Shown: positions 1 through 6,229 of the stretch, in pieces
Numbering within the stretch: position 1 is the first letter of the stretch
Layout of the letters: every line of letters starts with the position of its first letter
DNA from: CALIBK01 sp037444165
GTDB lineage: Bacteria; Desulfobacterota; BSN033; UBA1163
DNA: 21,053 bases
Assembly: GCA_037444165.1 (NCBI GenBank)
Contig: JBBIMX010000050.1
Location: 1-21,053, forward strand
Direction: 5' to 3'
Program-made: the position numbers and the translations under genes
The notes under the pieces: generated by a model
Told to the model about the DNA's origin: nothing
The model's input: the letters and a program-made list of their open reading frames with translations, nothing else
The model's database searches: none

Positions 1-877
1 TGGCATCAGACATTCGAATCATAATCCCAGAGGCATACTTTTCCCAGATTCGAGGAACGCCATAGGTGACAGTCGGTGAGATCTCTTTCATATTATCCAT
101 GACCGTATCGGTATTCTCGATGAAATTCACCGTGGTCCCATACCGGGCATTGATGAGGACGGTAAAGAGTTGTTCAAAAATATGACAGAGGGGAAGGTAG
201 GAGAGGGTTTCGTCTCCTTCTTGAATGGGATTGACGGCGACCATGGCCTCGCTCATAAAGAGGAGATTCCGGTGGGTCAGCATGGCTCCTTTTGGAGGAC
301 CGGTAGTGCCAGAGGTGTAGATGAGGACGGCCAGATCCTCAGGAGTCACGTCACTTAGCCGCTGTTCAAAGAGGCCAGGATTCTTTTGGTCATATTCTTT
401 TCCAAGTTTTAAGAGATCTTCAAAGCTCATGAGCAGAGGATCCCGAAATCTTTTTAATCCTTCCATCTCAATGACAATCACTTTTTCAAGATGGGGGGTC
501 TCCTTTCTGAATTTAAGGGTTTTATCGAATTGTTCCTCATTCTCTGCAATATAGAATCTGGATTGAGAGTTCTGAACGATATAGCCACACTGTTCCGCTG
601 CATTCGTCGTATAGATTCCCGTGGTCACCCCCCCGGCCGACATAATTCCAAAGTCCGCATAGACCCACTCCGGACGATTTTCGCTGATGATACATACGGG
701 TTCTCCTTTTTTAAGACCCATGCTGATGAGACCCATAGCCACCTGCCTCACCTTTTCTCCATACTCCGCCCAGGTAACGTCTCTCCAGATTCCATACTCT
801 TTCTCTCTTAAGGCCACTTTATGGGGGCGTTCCTTGACATGCCTATGGAAATAAGTAAGAAGGGTTTCATTGCGCAT
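1..877 (-). CDS. AMP-forming long-chain acyl-CoA ligase, N-terminal part (runs off the left edge)
   Basis: The reverse strand encodes 292 codons open to the window edge, so the C-terminal half is missing. The product would activate a carboxylic acid, probably a fatty acid, with ATP and CoA through an acyl-adenylate. The key evidence is the adenylate-forming motif YTSGTTGPPKGAMLTH at about residues 187-202, followed by YLPLCHIFEQ and YGVPRIWEKY. These blocks are typical of the FadD/FAA long-chain branch (established knowledge). The ATG at 877 is preceded by AGGAG about 8 bases upstream. It lies 47 bp downstream of the DUF362 gene on the same strand, so the two are probably co-transcribed. Substrate chain length cannot be told from this half. 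Family call is firm; exact substrate is open. Confidence 0.93.
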   Translation of the reverse strand, partial: MRNETLLTYFHRHVKERPHKVALREKEYGIWRDVTWAEYGEKVRQVAMGLISMGLKKGEPVCIISENRPEWVYADFGIMSAGGVTTGIYTTNAAEQCGYIVQNSQSRFYIAENEEQFDKTLKFRKETPHLEKVIVIEMEGLKRFRDPLLMSFEDLLKLGKEYDQKNPGLFEQRLSDVTPEDLAVLIYTSGTTGPPKGAMLTHRNLLFMSEAMVAVNPIQEGDETLSYLPLCHIFEQLFTVLINARYGTTVNFIENTDTVMDNMKEISPTVTYGVPRIWEKYASGIMIRMSDA

Positions 878-899
878 CGGTTTTACTCCTCTTGGGAAA

Positions 900-918
900 T
901 TGAGTATCGGTGACTCAA
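900..918. other. short inverted repeat between the DUF362 and ligase genes
   Basis: TTGAGT and ACTCAA form a perfect 6-bp stem around a 7-base loop in the 47-bp gap between two co-oriented genes. No T-run follows on the minus strand, so it is not an intrinsic terminator. It may be a minor mRNA structure or chance. Confidence 0.25.
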
Positions 919-924
919 CGAAGT

Positions 925-2247
925 TTAAAGGATCCTGAAGAAAGATTCTTCAAACTCAGGTTTTCCTTCATATCTTTTCATAAAATACGAGGCTGCCATA
1001 TCCATATTCTCGAAAAAATGAGGGCTCACATCAATCCCTGCCTTTCGGAGTGCTTGATAGGCTTCTTTCAGGTCGGGTGGGCATCCTCTGACGGGGATAG
1101 CCTCCTTTATATTTGGATGAGTTTGGTTAGCCCTCACCATGCACTGTCCAATGAGGATGGTCTTTTCCTTACCCGGATTGGGTTTCATCTTCTTGCCCGT
1201 GAGAATTTCTATCTCGTTCCAGGGTTCTCCCTTCCAGGCATTGGCAATCGCCATAAGGAGAACCGTTGTAAACCCGGAACAATAAGTACAGATCGTCTCA
1301 TCATATCTTGGATAGGAAAGTCCCCTTACTCCCAATTTTTCTAAGGCTTTTGGTAGGGTTCCGTCTTGAGTATAAGGAAAAGCGTATTCATGGAATGAGC
1401 TCACCTCGTCGATTTTTTCTCCAACGATTTCAATATCAGAAAAGTCCATAGGACAGTCTCGATCCTTTGCCGCATAAACCAGGTGAGGGACAGAAGAAGG
1501 ATCGTATCCCAATACTTTGGCACCCACCATATCTGCAGAAAGGATGTCAGAAGAGGCGACCAACAGATTGCTTCTTCGGATCCTTCCTTCAAAAAAGGGG
1601 CCCCGCTCAGTGGTATAGATTCCATCAATGAGGGTAAAGGAGGGAGGAATTCGATTGGCCAATCGGGATACCATGAAATGAAGATCCCTTTGAGGTTCTG
1701 GGCTGTGACATTTCTTTCTGGAAGGAACATCAATCAATCCCTTAAGATTCTTGATCCCAAGGCTCACCACGGTCTGGGCATGGGTCTTGAGGACAGGAAG
1801 GTTGACGAGGAAGTCTCCCTCCAAAAAGTCTTCATTGAAATTGAGGGTCACTCCTTCTCCAAGATCGATTTTTCGGAAGGGTCTTTCAAAAATATTGAGG
1901 GTCTTTACTCCATAGCGTTTCTTAAGAACATTGTAACCAAGGGTTTCAAAAGCATGAGCCGGGGTCTCTCGGTCTTTTGGATCAAAGGTAATTATTCCTT
2001 CGAGGATGGTCATCTCCTCAATTCCTCGTTCTTTAAGAAGAATCACGATATCCTCAACGACCCTTGAAGTGGTCACGACTCCCCATTTTGGGAAAGGGTG
2101 ATGGCGGTTCCAGTATACAATATTGGGTTTAATAAAGACCTTTGCTTTAGCGGGGAGATAATCTAATCCCCGACAAAGGTCCACTGCCTTTCGAACGGAT
2201 TCGAGAGGTCTTTCATATCGAACGATAGAAACCAGTCGTTTTTCCAT
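925..2247 (-). CDS. DUF362 family protein
   Basis: A 440-residue protein of the DUF362 family (PF04015). The diagnostic core VNLPVLKTH...SLGIKNLKG lies at about residues 148-170. Around it are an N-terminal VFIKPNIV segment and an acidic segment SSDILSADMVGAKVLGYDP near residue 240. The family often occurs beside iron-sulfur and acyl-CoA metabolism genes in anaerobes, but its reaction is not established. Many relatives carry a C-terminal 4Fe-4S ferredoxin domain. This one does not, although it has scattered cysteines (a CTYC pair at about 317-320, later GQC and GCP). No signal peptide is obvious. The minus-strand promoter at 2287-2315 would drive it together with the acyl-CoA ligase. The ribosome binding site is weak (GAGAG about 10 bases before ATG). 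Confidence 0.85.
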   Translation of the reverse strand: MEKRLVSIVRYERPLESVRKAVDLCRGLDYLPAKAKVFIKPNIVYWNRHHPFPKWGVVTTSRVVEDIVILLKERGIEEMTILEGIITFDPKDRETPAHAFETLGYNVLKKRYGVKTLNIFERPFRKIDLGEGVTLNFNEDFLEGDFLVNLPVLKTHAQTVVSLGIKNLKGLIDVPSRKKCHSPEPQRDLHFMVSRLANRIPPSFTLIDGIYTTERGPFFEGRIRRSNLLVASSDILSADMVGAKVLGYDPSSVPHLVYAAKDRDCPMDFSDIEIVGEKIDEVSSFHEYAFPYTQDGTLPKALEKLGVRGLSYPRYDETICTYCSGFTTVLLMAIANAWKGEPWNEIEILTGKKMKPNPGKEKTILIGQCMVRANQTHPNIKEAIPVRGCPPDLKEAYQALRKAGIDVSPHFFENMDMAASYFMKRYEGKPEFEESFFRIL

Positions 2248-2286
2248 AATAGTGGCTCTCTCACTCTCTTCCTTTAATATTTTACA

Positions 2287-2315
2287 TTAATATCCCAAGG
2301 AGAAAACGGTGTCAA
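2287..2315 (-). promoter_or_regulatory. sigma70-like promoter for the DUF362/ligase operon
   Basis: Read on the minus strand, TTGACA is followed after exactly 17 bases by TATTAA. The predicted start of transcription is near 2280, about 30 bases before the DUF362 ATG at 2247. Position, orientation and spacing all fit. Confidence 0.6.
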
Positions 2316-2334
2316 ATAAAAATTACCTTTAGGA

Positions 2335-2450
2335 GCATTCCCTCACTGAGGGGTGGAAATAAATTTAAGCCCGAAAGGGATATTTCCGAAACCCATAGAA
2401 CGCCCAACTTCCCTCTCGGGCTTATTCCTCACTTCTGAATGTGGGATTAC
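2335..2450. repeat. dispersed palindromic repeat, copy 1 (MITE-like, 116 bp)
   Basis: First of three copies in the window; the others are at 5319-5554 and 20907-21035. Shared blocks are GGAAATAAATTTAAGCCCGA, TATTTCCGAAACCCATAGAA and TCGGGCTTATTCC. The ends form an imperfect inverted repeat (GCATTCCCTC on the left; GAGGGATTAC type on the right, here GTGGGATTAC). The direct flanks CTTTAGGA (2327-2334) and CTTTGGGA (2451-2458) match at 7 of 8 positions, like a decayed target duplication. Compared with copy 3, about 13 bp are missing after GAACGC. It fills much of the 346-bp space between two divergent promoters. No coding capacity. Confidence 0.8.
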
Positions 2451-2521
2451 CTTTGGGAGTCTTCCTTCACTCGGTTAGGGGGAAGGGTCTGAGAAAATCT
2501 TAGACACGTTGAAGTAAAGGG

Positions 2522-2550
2522 TTGATAACCTTTTTTTGAAGATTTAAAAT
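2522..2550 (+). promoter_or_regulatory. sigma70-like promoter for the 2594-5256 operon
   Basis: TTGATA and TAAAAT are separated by exactly 17 bp. Transcription would start near 2557, leaving a leader of about 37 bases before the ATG at 2594. This argues against the earlier ATG at 2555. A small dyad (GTTGATAAC) overlaps the -35 box. Confidence 0.6.
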
Positions 2551-2593
2551 AATCATGGATTTCCCCATCTCTTTGTGGGTGAGGTTAGAGACG

Positions 2594-3421
2594 ATGACCC
2601 AATCAAAATTTAAGGGCTTCCGATTAACCGAAAAAGATTTAGATTTTTTAATAGAGACTGCATCTCCAGGAGTGATCGATAAACCTAAACTTAAGCAGAT
2701 CCTCCGGGAGGACGAAAAATTCAGGATTTCTTTTATTGAGGACGAGAAAGTCTTTCGAAGAGTGATGGATGAAGAGGAAACTTTCTTGAGAATCTCTCCT
2801 GTTCTGTTTTTTGAGATTCTTCTTCGAAGGGTGGTAAAGGATTTTAAAGAGACAAGCTATACCCTTGAGAAAACAGGGATGACCAAGATTCCAATCTTTG
2901 ATACTCGAGAAGTAGTGGAATTCCTCAGTAAAGAACACTTATTGGATTATCTGGCAGAGATGCTCTCATCCTTTACTCGAGTACAGACCTATGTGTTCAC
3001 GATCCAGATAGGAGAGCATCTTTTCGAAAATATCCGATTCAACGATCTGGATATGTATAGTTTGCTCACCTTATGTGAAGGGGTTGAAAAGGAATACCGA
3101 CTGGGATTCTATAAAAGGATTGCAGACCTCTGTCTCTTTATTCTTGGCATTTTTCCAGATTATGCCGAATATGATTATCGGTATCCTTTTTCAGGTCAAC
3201 CCCGCCCTCAGATTTTTGGGCGGATCAGAATGAGTCCGGAGGAATATGAGAAGGAGGGTAGAAAATTCTATCGGTTAGCTGCAGAGCATCCCTCGGCCCA
3301 GGAACTCAATCTTTCGGAGATCTTCTGGACCCTTCATGAAGAGTTTTCAAAAGCGAAAAAACCTCTCAATTTCATAGCCGATCACTACCTCCGATATCAA
3401 AAACATAAATTTTTTGGATAG
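2594..3421 (+). CDS. uncharacterised soluble protein, 275 residues
   Basis: I do not recognise this family. The ATG at 2594 is chosen over the in-frame ATG at 2555 because it follows GTGAGG at a usable distance and because the predicted transcription start falls at about 2557. The protein is charged and apparently all cytoplasmic, with no signal peptide, membrane segment or metal-binding cysteine cluster. It opens with FRLTEKDLDFLIETASP and contains aromatic-rich stretches (FPDYAEYDYRYPFSGQPRP). It looks mostly helical, ending in an HxxxxFxKAKK-type helix. It is the first gene of a three-gene operon, 27 bp before the NDP-forming acyl-CoA synthetase subunit. A role linked to that enzyme is possible only by context. 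Confidence 0.8.
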   Translation: MTQSKFKGFRLTEKDLDFLIETASPGVIDKPKLKQILREDEKFRISFIEDEKVFRRVMDEEETFLRISPVLFFEILLRRVVKDFKETSYTLEKTGMTKIPIFDTREVVEFLSKEHLLDYLAEMLSSFTRVQTYVFTIQIGEHLFENIRFNDLDMYSLLTLCEGVEKEYRLGFYKRIADLCLFILGIFPDYAEYDYRYPFSGQPRPQIFGRIRMSPEEYEKEGRKFYRLAAEHPSAQELNLSEIFWTLHEEFSKAKKPLNFIADHYLRYQKHKFFG

Positions 3422-3448
3422 ATTAAAAAAGAAGGAGAATTCGAATCC

Positions 3449-4843
3449 ATGGAGAAAAAGTGGGAGGCAATGGAGGCGCTCTTCAAACCAAGGGCTGTAG
3501 CAGTCATTGGAGCTTCAGACAACCCTTTAAAACTGGGATCCCATGTGATGAGAAGTCTCGTGGAAGGAGGATATCCAGGGGGAATCTATCCGGTTAATCC
3601 TGGTAAAGAGGAGATTTCAGGAATAAAAGCCTATACCTCCCTCAGGGAAATTCAAGATCCGATTGATCTCGGGGTGATTGTCCTCCCAGCAGAACAGGTT
3701 CCCAAAATCATCCAGGAGTGTGGAGAAAAAGGCGCCAAGGCTATTGTTCTTATTACTGCAGGGTTTAAAGAGATTGAAGATCGAAAAGGAACGGAGCTTC
3801 AGAAAGAGATCTTCAGGCTTGCTGAGACCTACGGGATTAAGATCATTGGACCCAATACGTTTGGAGTGATCAATCTCCACTATCCCCTGAATGCCTCTTT
3901 TACTCCAGAGTTTTCCCAGGTTAAAAAAGGAAAGATCAGCTTGATCAGCCAGAGTGGCGGGATGTCCCATCTGATGGCTTTTCTTGCTCTAAAAGAGAAT
4001 TTAGGACTGAGTAAAATTGTGGGTTTAGGAAATCGTTGTAATGTCGATTTCTGGGATATGCTTGAGTATTTGAATGAGGATCCGGAAACTCAGATCGTCG
4101 CCATGTATCTCGAAGGCGTCGACGAACCCAGAAAACTGCTCGAGGTCTCCCGAAGAATGGATAAAAGAAAACCTGTGATCGCCTATAAAGTGGGAATTTC
4201 TTCCAACAGCGATCGGGCCTCTCAGTTTCATACCGGCTCTCTCGCTGGAAAATATGAGATCTATCTGGGAGCCTTCCGACAGGCAGGAATTCTAAGTGTC
4301 CAGAGTTCAGAGGAACTTCTCGACACGGCGAAAGCCCTTTCCCTTTCTTTGTTACCAAAAGGAAATCGGGTGGCCGTGCTTTCAGGACAAGCTGGGCCAG
4401 CAATGGCAGCCTGTGATGTTTGCGAAAAGGAGGGCCTCTCTATTCCGGTATTCTCCCCTGAGACTCAAAAGAGAATTAATACCCTCCTTCCTCCGCTTGC
4501 CATTCGAACCAATCCTGTGGATATGGGGCCTGCATGGTATGATTCTAAGGCGATTCGCGGGATCGTTGAGGCGGTATTAGAAGACCGGGGGATTGATTCC
4601 ATCCTCCTCTGTATGATGTATGCTTCGGCGAATCGCCCTGCTGTCGGGATGCTGGCAGACTCCTTACCCCAACTCGAAAGAGGAAAACCTATCCTTTGCT
4701 GTATTTCTGCACCCGAGGGGATTTGGGATGAAGAGATTCAAAAACTCGAAGCCTCGGGGATCCCGAACTTCCAAACCCCGGAAAGAGCGGCCAAAGCCCT
4801 GGCGAATCTTACTCAATATAAGATGACCTTTCAACGGAAGTGA
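3449..4843 (+). CDS. NDP-forming acyl-CoA synthetase, alpha-type subunit (CoA-binding and ligase domains)
   Basis: A 464-residue protein matching the alpha subunit of ADP-forming acetyl/acyl-CoA synthetase (succinyl-CoA ligase superfamily). These enzymes convert acyl-CoA, ADP and phosphate to acid, ATP and CoA, or the reverse. The CoA-binding Rossmann domain (PF13380) is at about residues 10-105 (AVIGASDNPLKLGSHV). A ligase-CoA domain follows, with LISQSGGM near 169-176. The segment QFHTGSLAG places the expected phosphorylated histidine at His261, so the catalytic residue is intact. A third flavodoxin-like domain makes up the rest. The ATP-grasp beta subunit (about 230 residues) is not in the window: it must be encoded elsewhere or this is a stand-alone paralogue. 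GAAGGAG precedes the ATG. Physiologically it could yield ATP from acyl-CoA made by the downstream E1/E2/E3 complex (inference). Confidence 0.88.
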   Translation: MEKKWEAMEALFKPRAVAVIGASDNPLKLGSHVMRSLVEGGYPGGIYPVNPGKEEISGIKAYTSLREIQDPIDLGVIVLPAEQVPKIIQECGEKGAKAIVLITAGFKEIEDRKGTELQKEIFRLAETYGIKIIGPNTFGVINLHYPLNASFTPEFSQVKKGKISLISQSGGMSHLMAFLALKENLGLSKIVGLGNRCNVDFWDMLEYLNEDPETQIVAMYLEGVDEPRKLLEVSRRMDKRKPVIAYKVGISSNSDRASQFHTGSLAGKYEIYLGAFRQAGILSVQSSEELLDTAKALSLSLLPKGNRVAVLSGQAGPAMAACDVCEKEGLSIPVFSPETQKRINTLLPPLAIRTNPVDMGPAWYDSKAIRGIVEAVLEDRGIDSILLCMMYASANRPAVGMLADSLPQLERGKPILCCISAPEGIWDEEIQKLEASGIPNFQTPERAAKALANLTQYKMTFQRK

Positions 4844-5256
4844 CTTTTTTAAATCATCTTCCTAATCGAGTCGCATTGGCTTTGATCGGGGGAATCCTTT
4901 ATGGTCTCCTCACCTATTGTCTCCTCGCCTTTTTTGAGATCTCGGGACGATTCAGTCTTGCTGTGTCTGGGATTGTTTTTCTCTTCTACTTTGGTTCGAG
5001 ATTGCTTCTTCTCTTTTCTGGAATCAATACCCCTTATTATTCCAGAGGAAAAGACTTAAGAAAATTCTACGAGGGAACCTCTTTTTATTCCGTAGCCCAA
5101 TGGGTCGGTCGATTCTATTATTATCATGATCTTGCTCTTTTCTGTTTTCTTGTCATTCTTGGTTTGGTTTTTATCGGTAGCCTGATTCTTGATGTATTTA
5201 CTCATCGACCTATCGGAAGCTCCATTCAACCCCTTTTAGATGTTCTCTCTTTTTAA
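4840..5256 (+). CDS. small integral membrane protein, unknown function
   Basis: A 138-residue hydrophobic protein starting with GTG that overlaps the preceding TGA stop (GTGA), so translation is probably coupled to the acyl-CoA synthetase subunit. Likely membrane segments are residues 10-33, 37-60 and 96-120. A polar, aromatic stretch at about 64-95 (NTPYYSRGKDLRKFYEGTSF) lies between the second and third. No motif of a known transporter or enzyme was recognised. The tight coupling suggests it works with the two upstream genes, for example as a membrane partner, but nothing in the sequence shows the role. No clear intrinsic terminator was seen after its stop; only a 5-bp TCCTC/GAGGA stem follows. 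Confidence 0.75.
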   Translation: MTFLNHLPNRVALALIGGILYGLLTYCLLAFFEISGRFSLAVSGIVFLFYFGSRLLLLFSGINTPYYSRGKDLRKFYEGTSFYSVAQWVGRFYYYHDLALFCFLVILGLVFIGSLILDVFTHRPIGSSIQPLLDVLSF

Positions 5257-5318
5257 CCCTATTGTCATCCTTCTTGGATTCCTCAATGGAGGATAAGAAA
5301 CCATTTCTGAAGGCTTAG

Positions 5319-5554
5319 ATAATCCCTCCCTGAAGAGTGGAAATAAATTTAAGCCCGACAGGAGTATTTCCGAAATCCATAGAACGCGGATGAATGGAAT
5401 ATGAATAGATCCTACGAATCGATCCATCGTAGAAATGGGTTTCTTGTTAAGACAAACCAAGGTAATGATTTCTAAGTACCATTTAAGGTAACCGCACTAT
5501 GGATTTCTCCAATACCCCTCTCGCTCTTATTCCTTACCCTGAGTGAGGGATTAC
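5319..5554. repeat. dispersed palindromic repeat, copy 2 (long form, 236 bp, perfect 8-bp target duplication)
   Basis: The longest copy. The left arm (5319-5389) and the reverse complement of the right arm (5492-5554) align along most of their length. Matching blocks are TAATCCCTC, GGAATAA, AGC-CGA, GGTATT and GAAATCCATAG..GCGG. Tips are ATAATCCCTC and GAGGGATTAC. AGGCTTAG occurs immediately outside both tips (5311-5318 and 5555-5562), which looks like a target-site duplication. The central 102 bp are absent from copies 1 and 3. They contain smaller hairpins, for example CTACGA/TCGTAG at 5412-5432. No transposase is encoded, so it fits a non-autonomous MITE. It occupies most of the 377-bp gap before the regulator gene. 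Confidence 0.85.
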
Positions 5555-5573
5555 AGGCTTAGCAAAAAATTTG

Positions 5574-5602
5574 TTGACATTTTTAATCCATTTTTGTTAA
5601 TT
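5574..5602 (+). promoter_or_regulatory. promoter of the XRE-cupin regulator and catabolic cluster
   Basis: A consensus -35 box TTGACA (5574-5579) lies 17-18 bp before a weak AT-rich -10 (TTAATT or TAATTT, 5597-5603). The -10 falls inside the first unit of the 19-bp tandem repeat, so a bound regulator would block it. The start would be near 5609, giving a leader of about 25 bases with no Shine-Dalgarno sequence. Confidence 0.5.
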
Positions 5603-5631
5603 TTTATTCAACTTGTTAATTTTTATTCAAC
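5594..5631 (+). promoter_or_regulatory. tandem 19-bp operator candidate
   Basis: TTGTTAATTTTTATTCAAC occurs twice in a row with no mismatch and no gap (5594-5612 and 5613-5631). Each unit has imperfect dyad symmetry (GTTAAT against ATTCAAC). A third, looser match begins near 5572 across the -35 box. The repeats cover the -10 region and end three bases before the regulator ATG, the classic place for autoregulation by an XRE repressor. Confidence 0.6.
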
Positions 5632-5633
5632 AA

Positions 5634-6194
5634 ATGATCATTTATCGAATTGCCAAAACAGTTCGGAATCTTCGCCAACAGAAAGGAATGACCCAAGAGT
5701 CATTGGCCTCTAAGATTGGTGTGAGCAAGGCCTTTATATCAAAGATTGAAAATCACACTACCACTCCCTCTATTGCGAATCTATCAAGGATTGCAAATGC
5801 GCTAGGAGTGACCATCTCTACTCTTTTCGATGAAGGGGGAAAAGAAAATCAAGACATTGTGATCGTTAGAAAGAGGGAAAGAAAAAAGATTGTGGGACCG
5901 GGTTCAGATATTGGTTTCTCTTACGAATCCCTTGCCTTTAAGAAAAAAAGTAAGATCATGGAACCTTTCATCATTAAATATCCCTCAGGTACCCATATCA
6001 AGCGGCTTTTCGACCATGAAGGAGAAGAATTCGTTTTTATTCTCAAGGGGAAGATCAAACTTATCTACGGGGATAAACAGTATATTCTTAACGAGGGAGA
6101 TACAGCCTATTTTAATTCTACGATTCCCCATCGTGGAGAAAGTGTTGGAAAAAGCGAGGGAATTGGTCTCTGTATCTTGGTCTCTCCTAGGTGA
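5634..6194 (+). CDS. XRE-family transcriptional regulator with C-terminal cupin sensor domain
   Basis: The 186-residue product has an N-terminal helix-turn-helix domain (about residues 6-66, with MTQESLASKIGVSKAFISKIEN) and a C-terminal cupin_2 domain (about 110-180). The cupin carries His128 and Glu132 in HEGEEF and His166 in PHRGES, so the usual metal or ligand site may be present. Regulators of this layout (PuuR-like) bind operators as dimers and sense a small metabolite through the cupin. The ATG at 5634 is chosen over the TTG at 5613 because the latter lies inside the tandem operator repeat. The gene ends 35 bp before the E3 gene and is co-oriented with the whole catabolic cluster. It is therefore the likely autoregulated controller of that cluster (inference). 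Confidence 0.9.
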   Translation: MIIYRIAKTVRNLRQQKGMTQESLASKIGVSKAFISKIENHTTTPSIANLSRIANALGVTISTLFDEGGKENQDIVIVRKRERKKIVGPGSDIGFSYESLAFKKKSKIMEPFIIKYPSGTHIKRLFDHEGEEFVFILKGKIKLIYGDKQYILNEGDTAYFNSTIPHRGESVGKSEGIGLCILVSPR

Positions 6195-6229
6195 TCCGAG
6201 TTTAGCTAAGTCGGTAAGGACGAAACGGA

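Noticed and set aside
1483..2067. 194-codon open frame on the plus strand inside the DUF362 gene
   Set aside because: Its product resembles no family, there is no ribosome binding site, and it is antisense to a well-supported gene.
2517..2538. Terminator from GGTTGATAACC followed by seven Ts
   Set aside because: The stem is only 4-5 bp and the -35 box of a good promoter lies in it.
2555..2593. Earlier ATG for the 275-residue protein
   Set aside because: The predicted transcription start is at about 2557 and no ribosome binding site precedes 2555.
5594..5631. CRISPR array or phage attachment repeat
   Set aside because: There are only two units with no spacers and no cas or integrase gene nearby; position and symmetry fit an operator.
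5613..5633. TTG start seven codons upstream for the XRE-cupin gene
   Set aside because: It lies within the second 19-bp operator repeat, has no ribosome binding site, and adds residues not needed by the domain.
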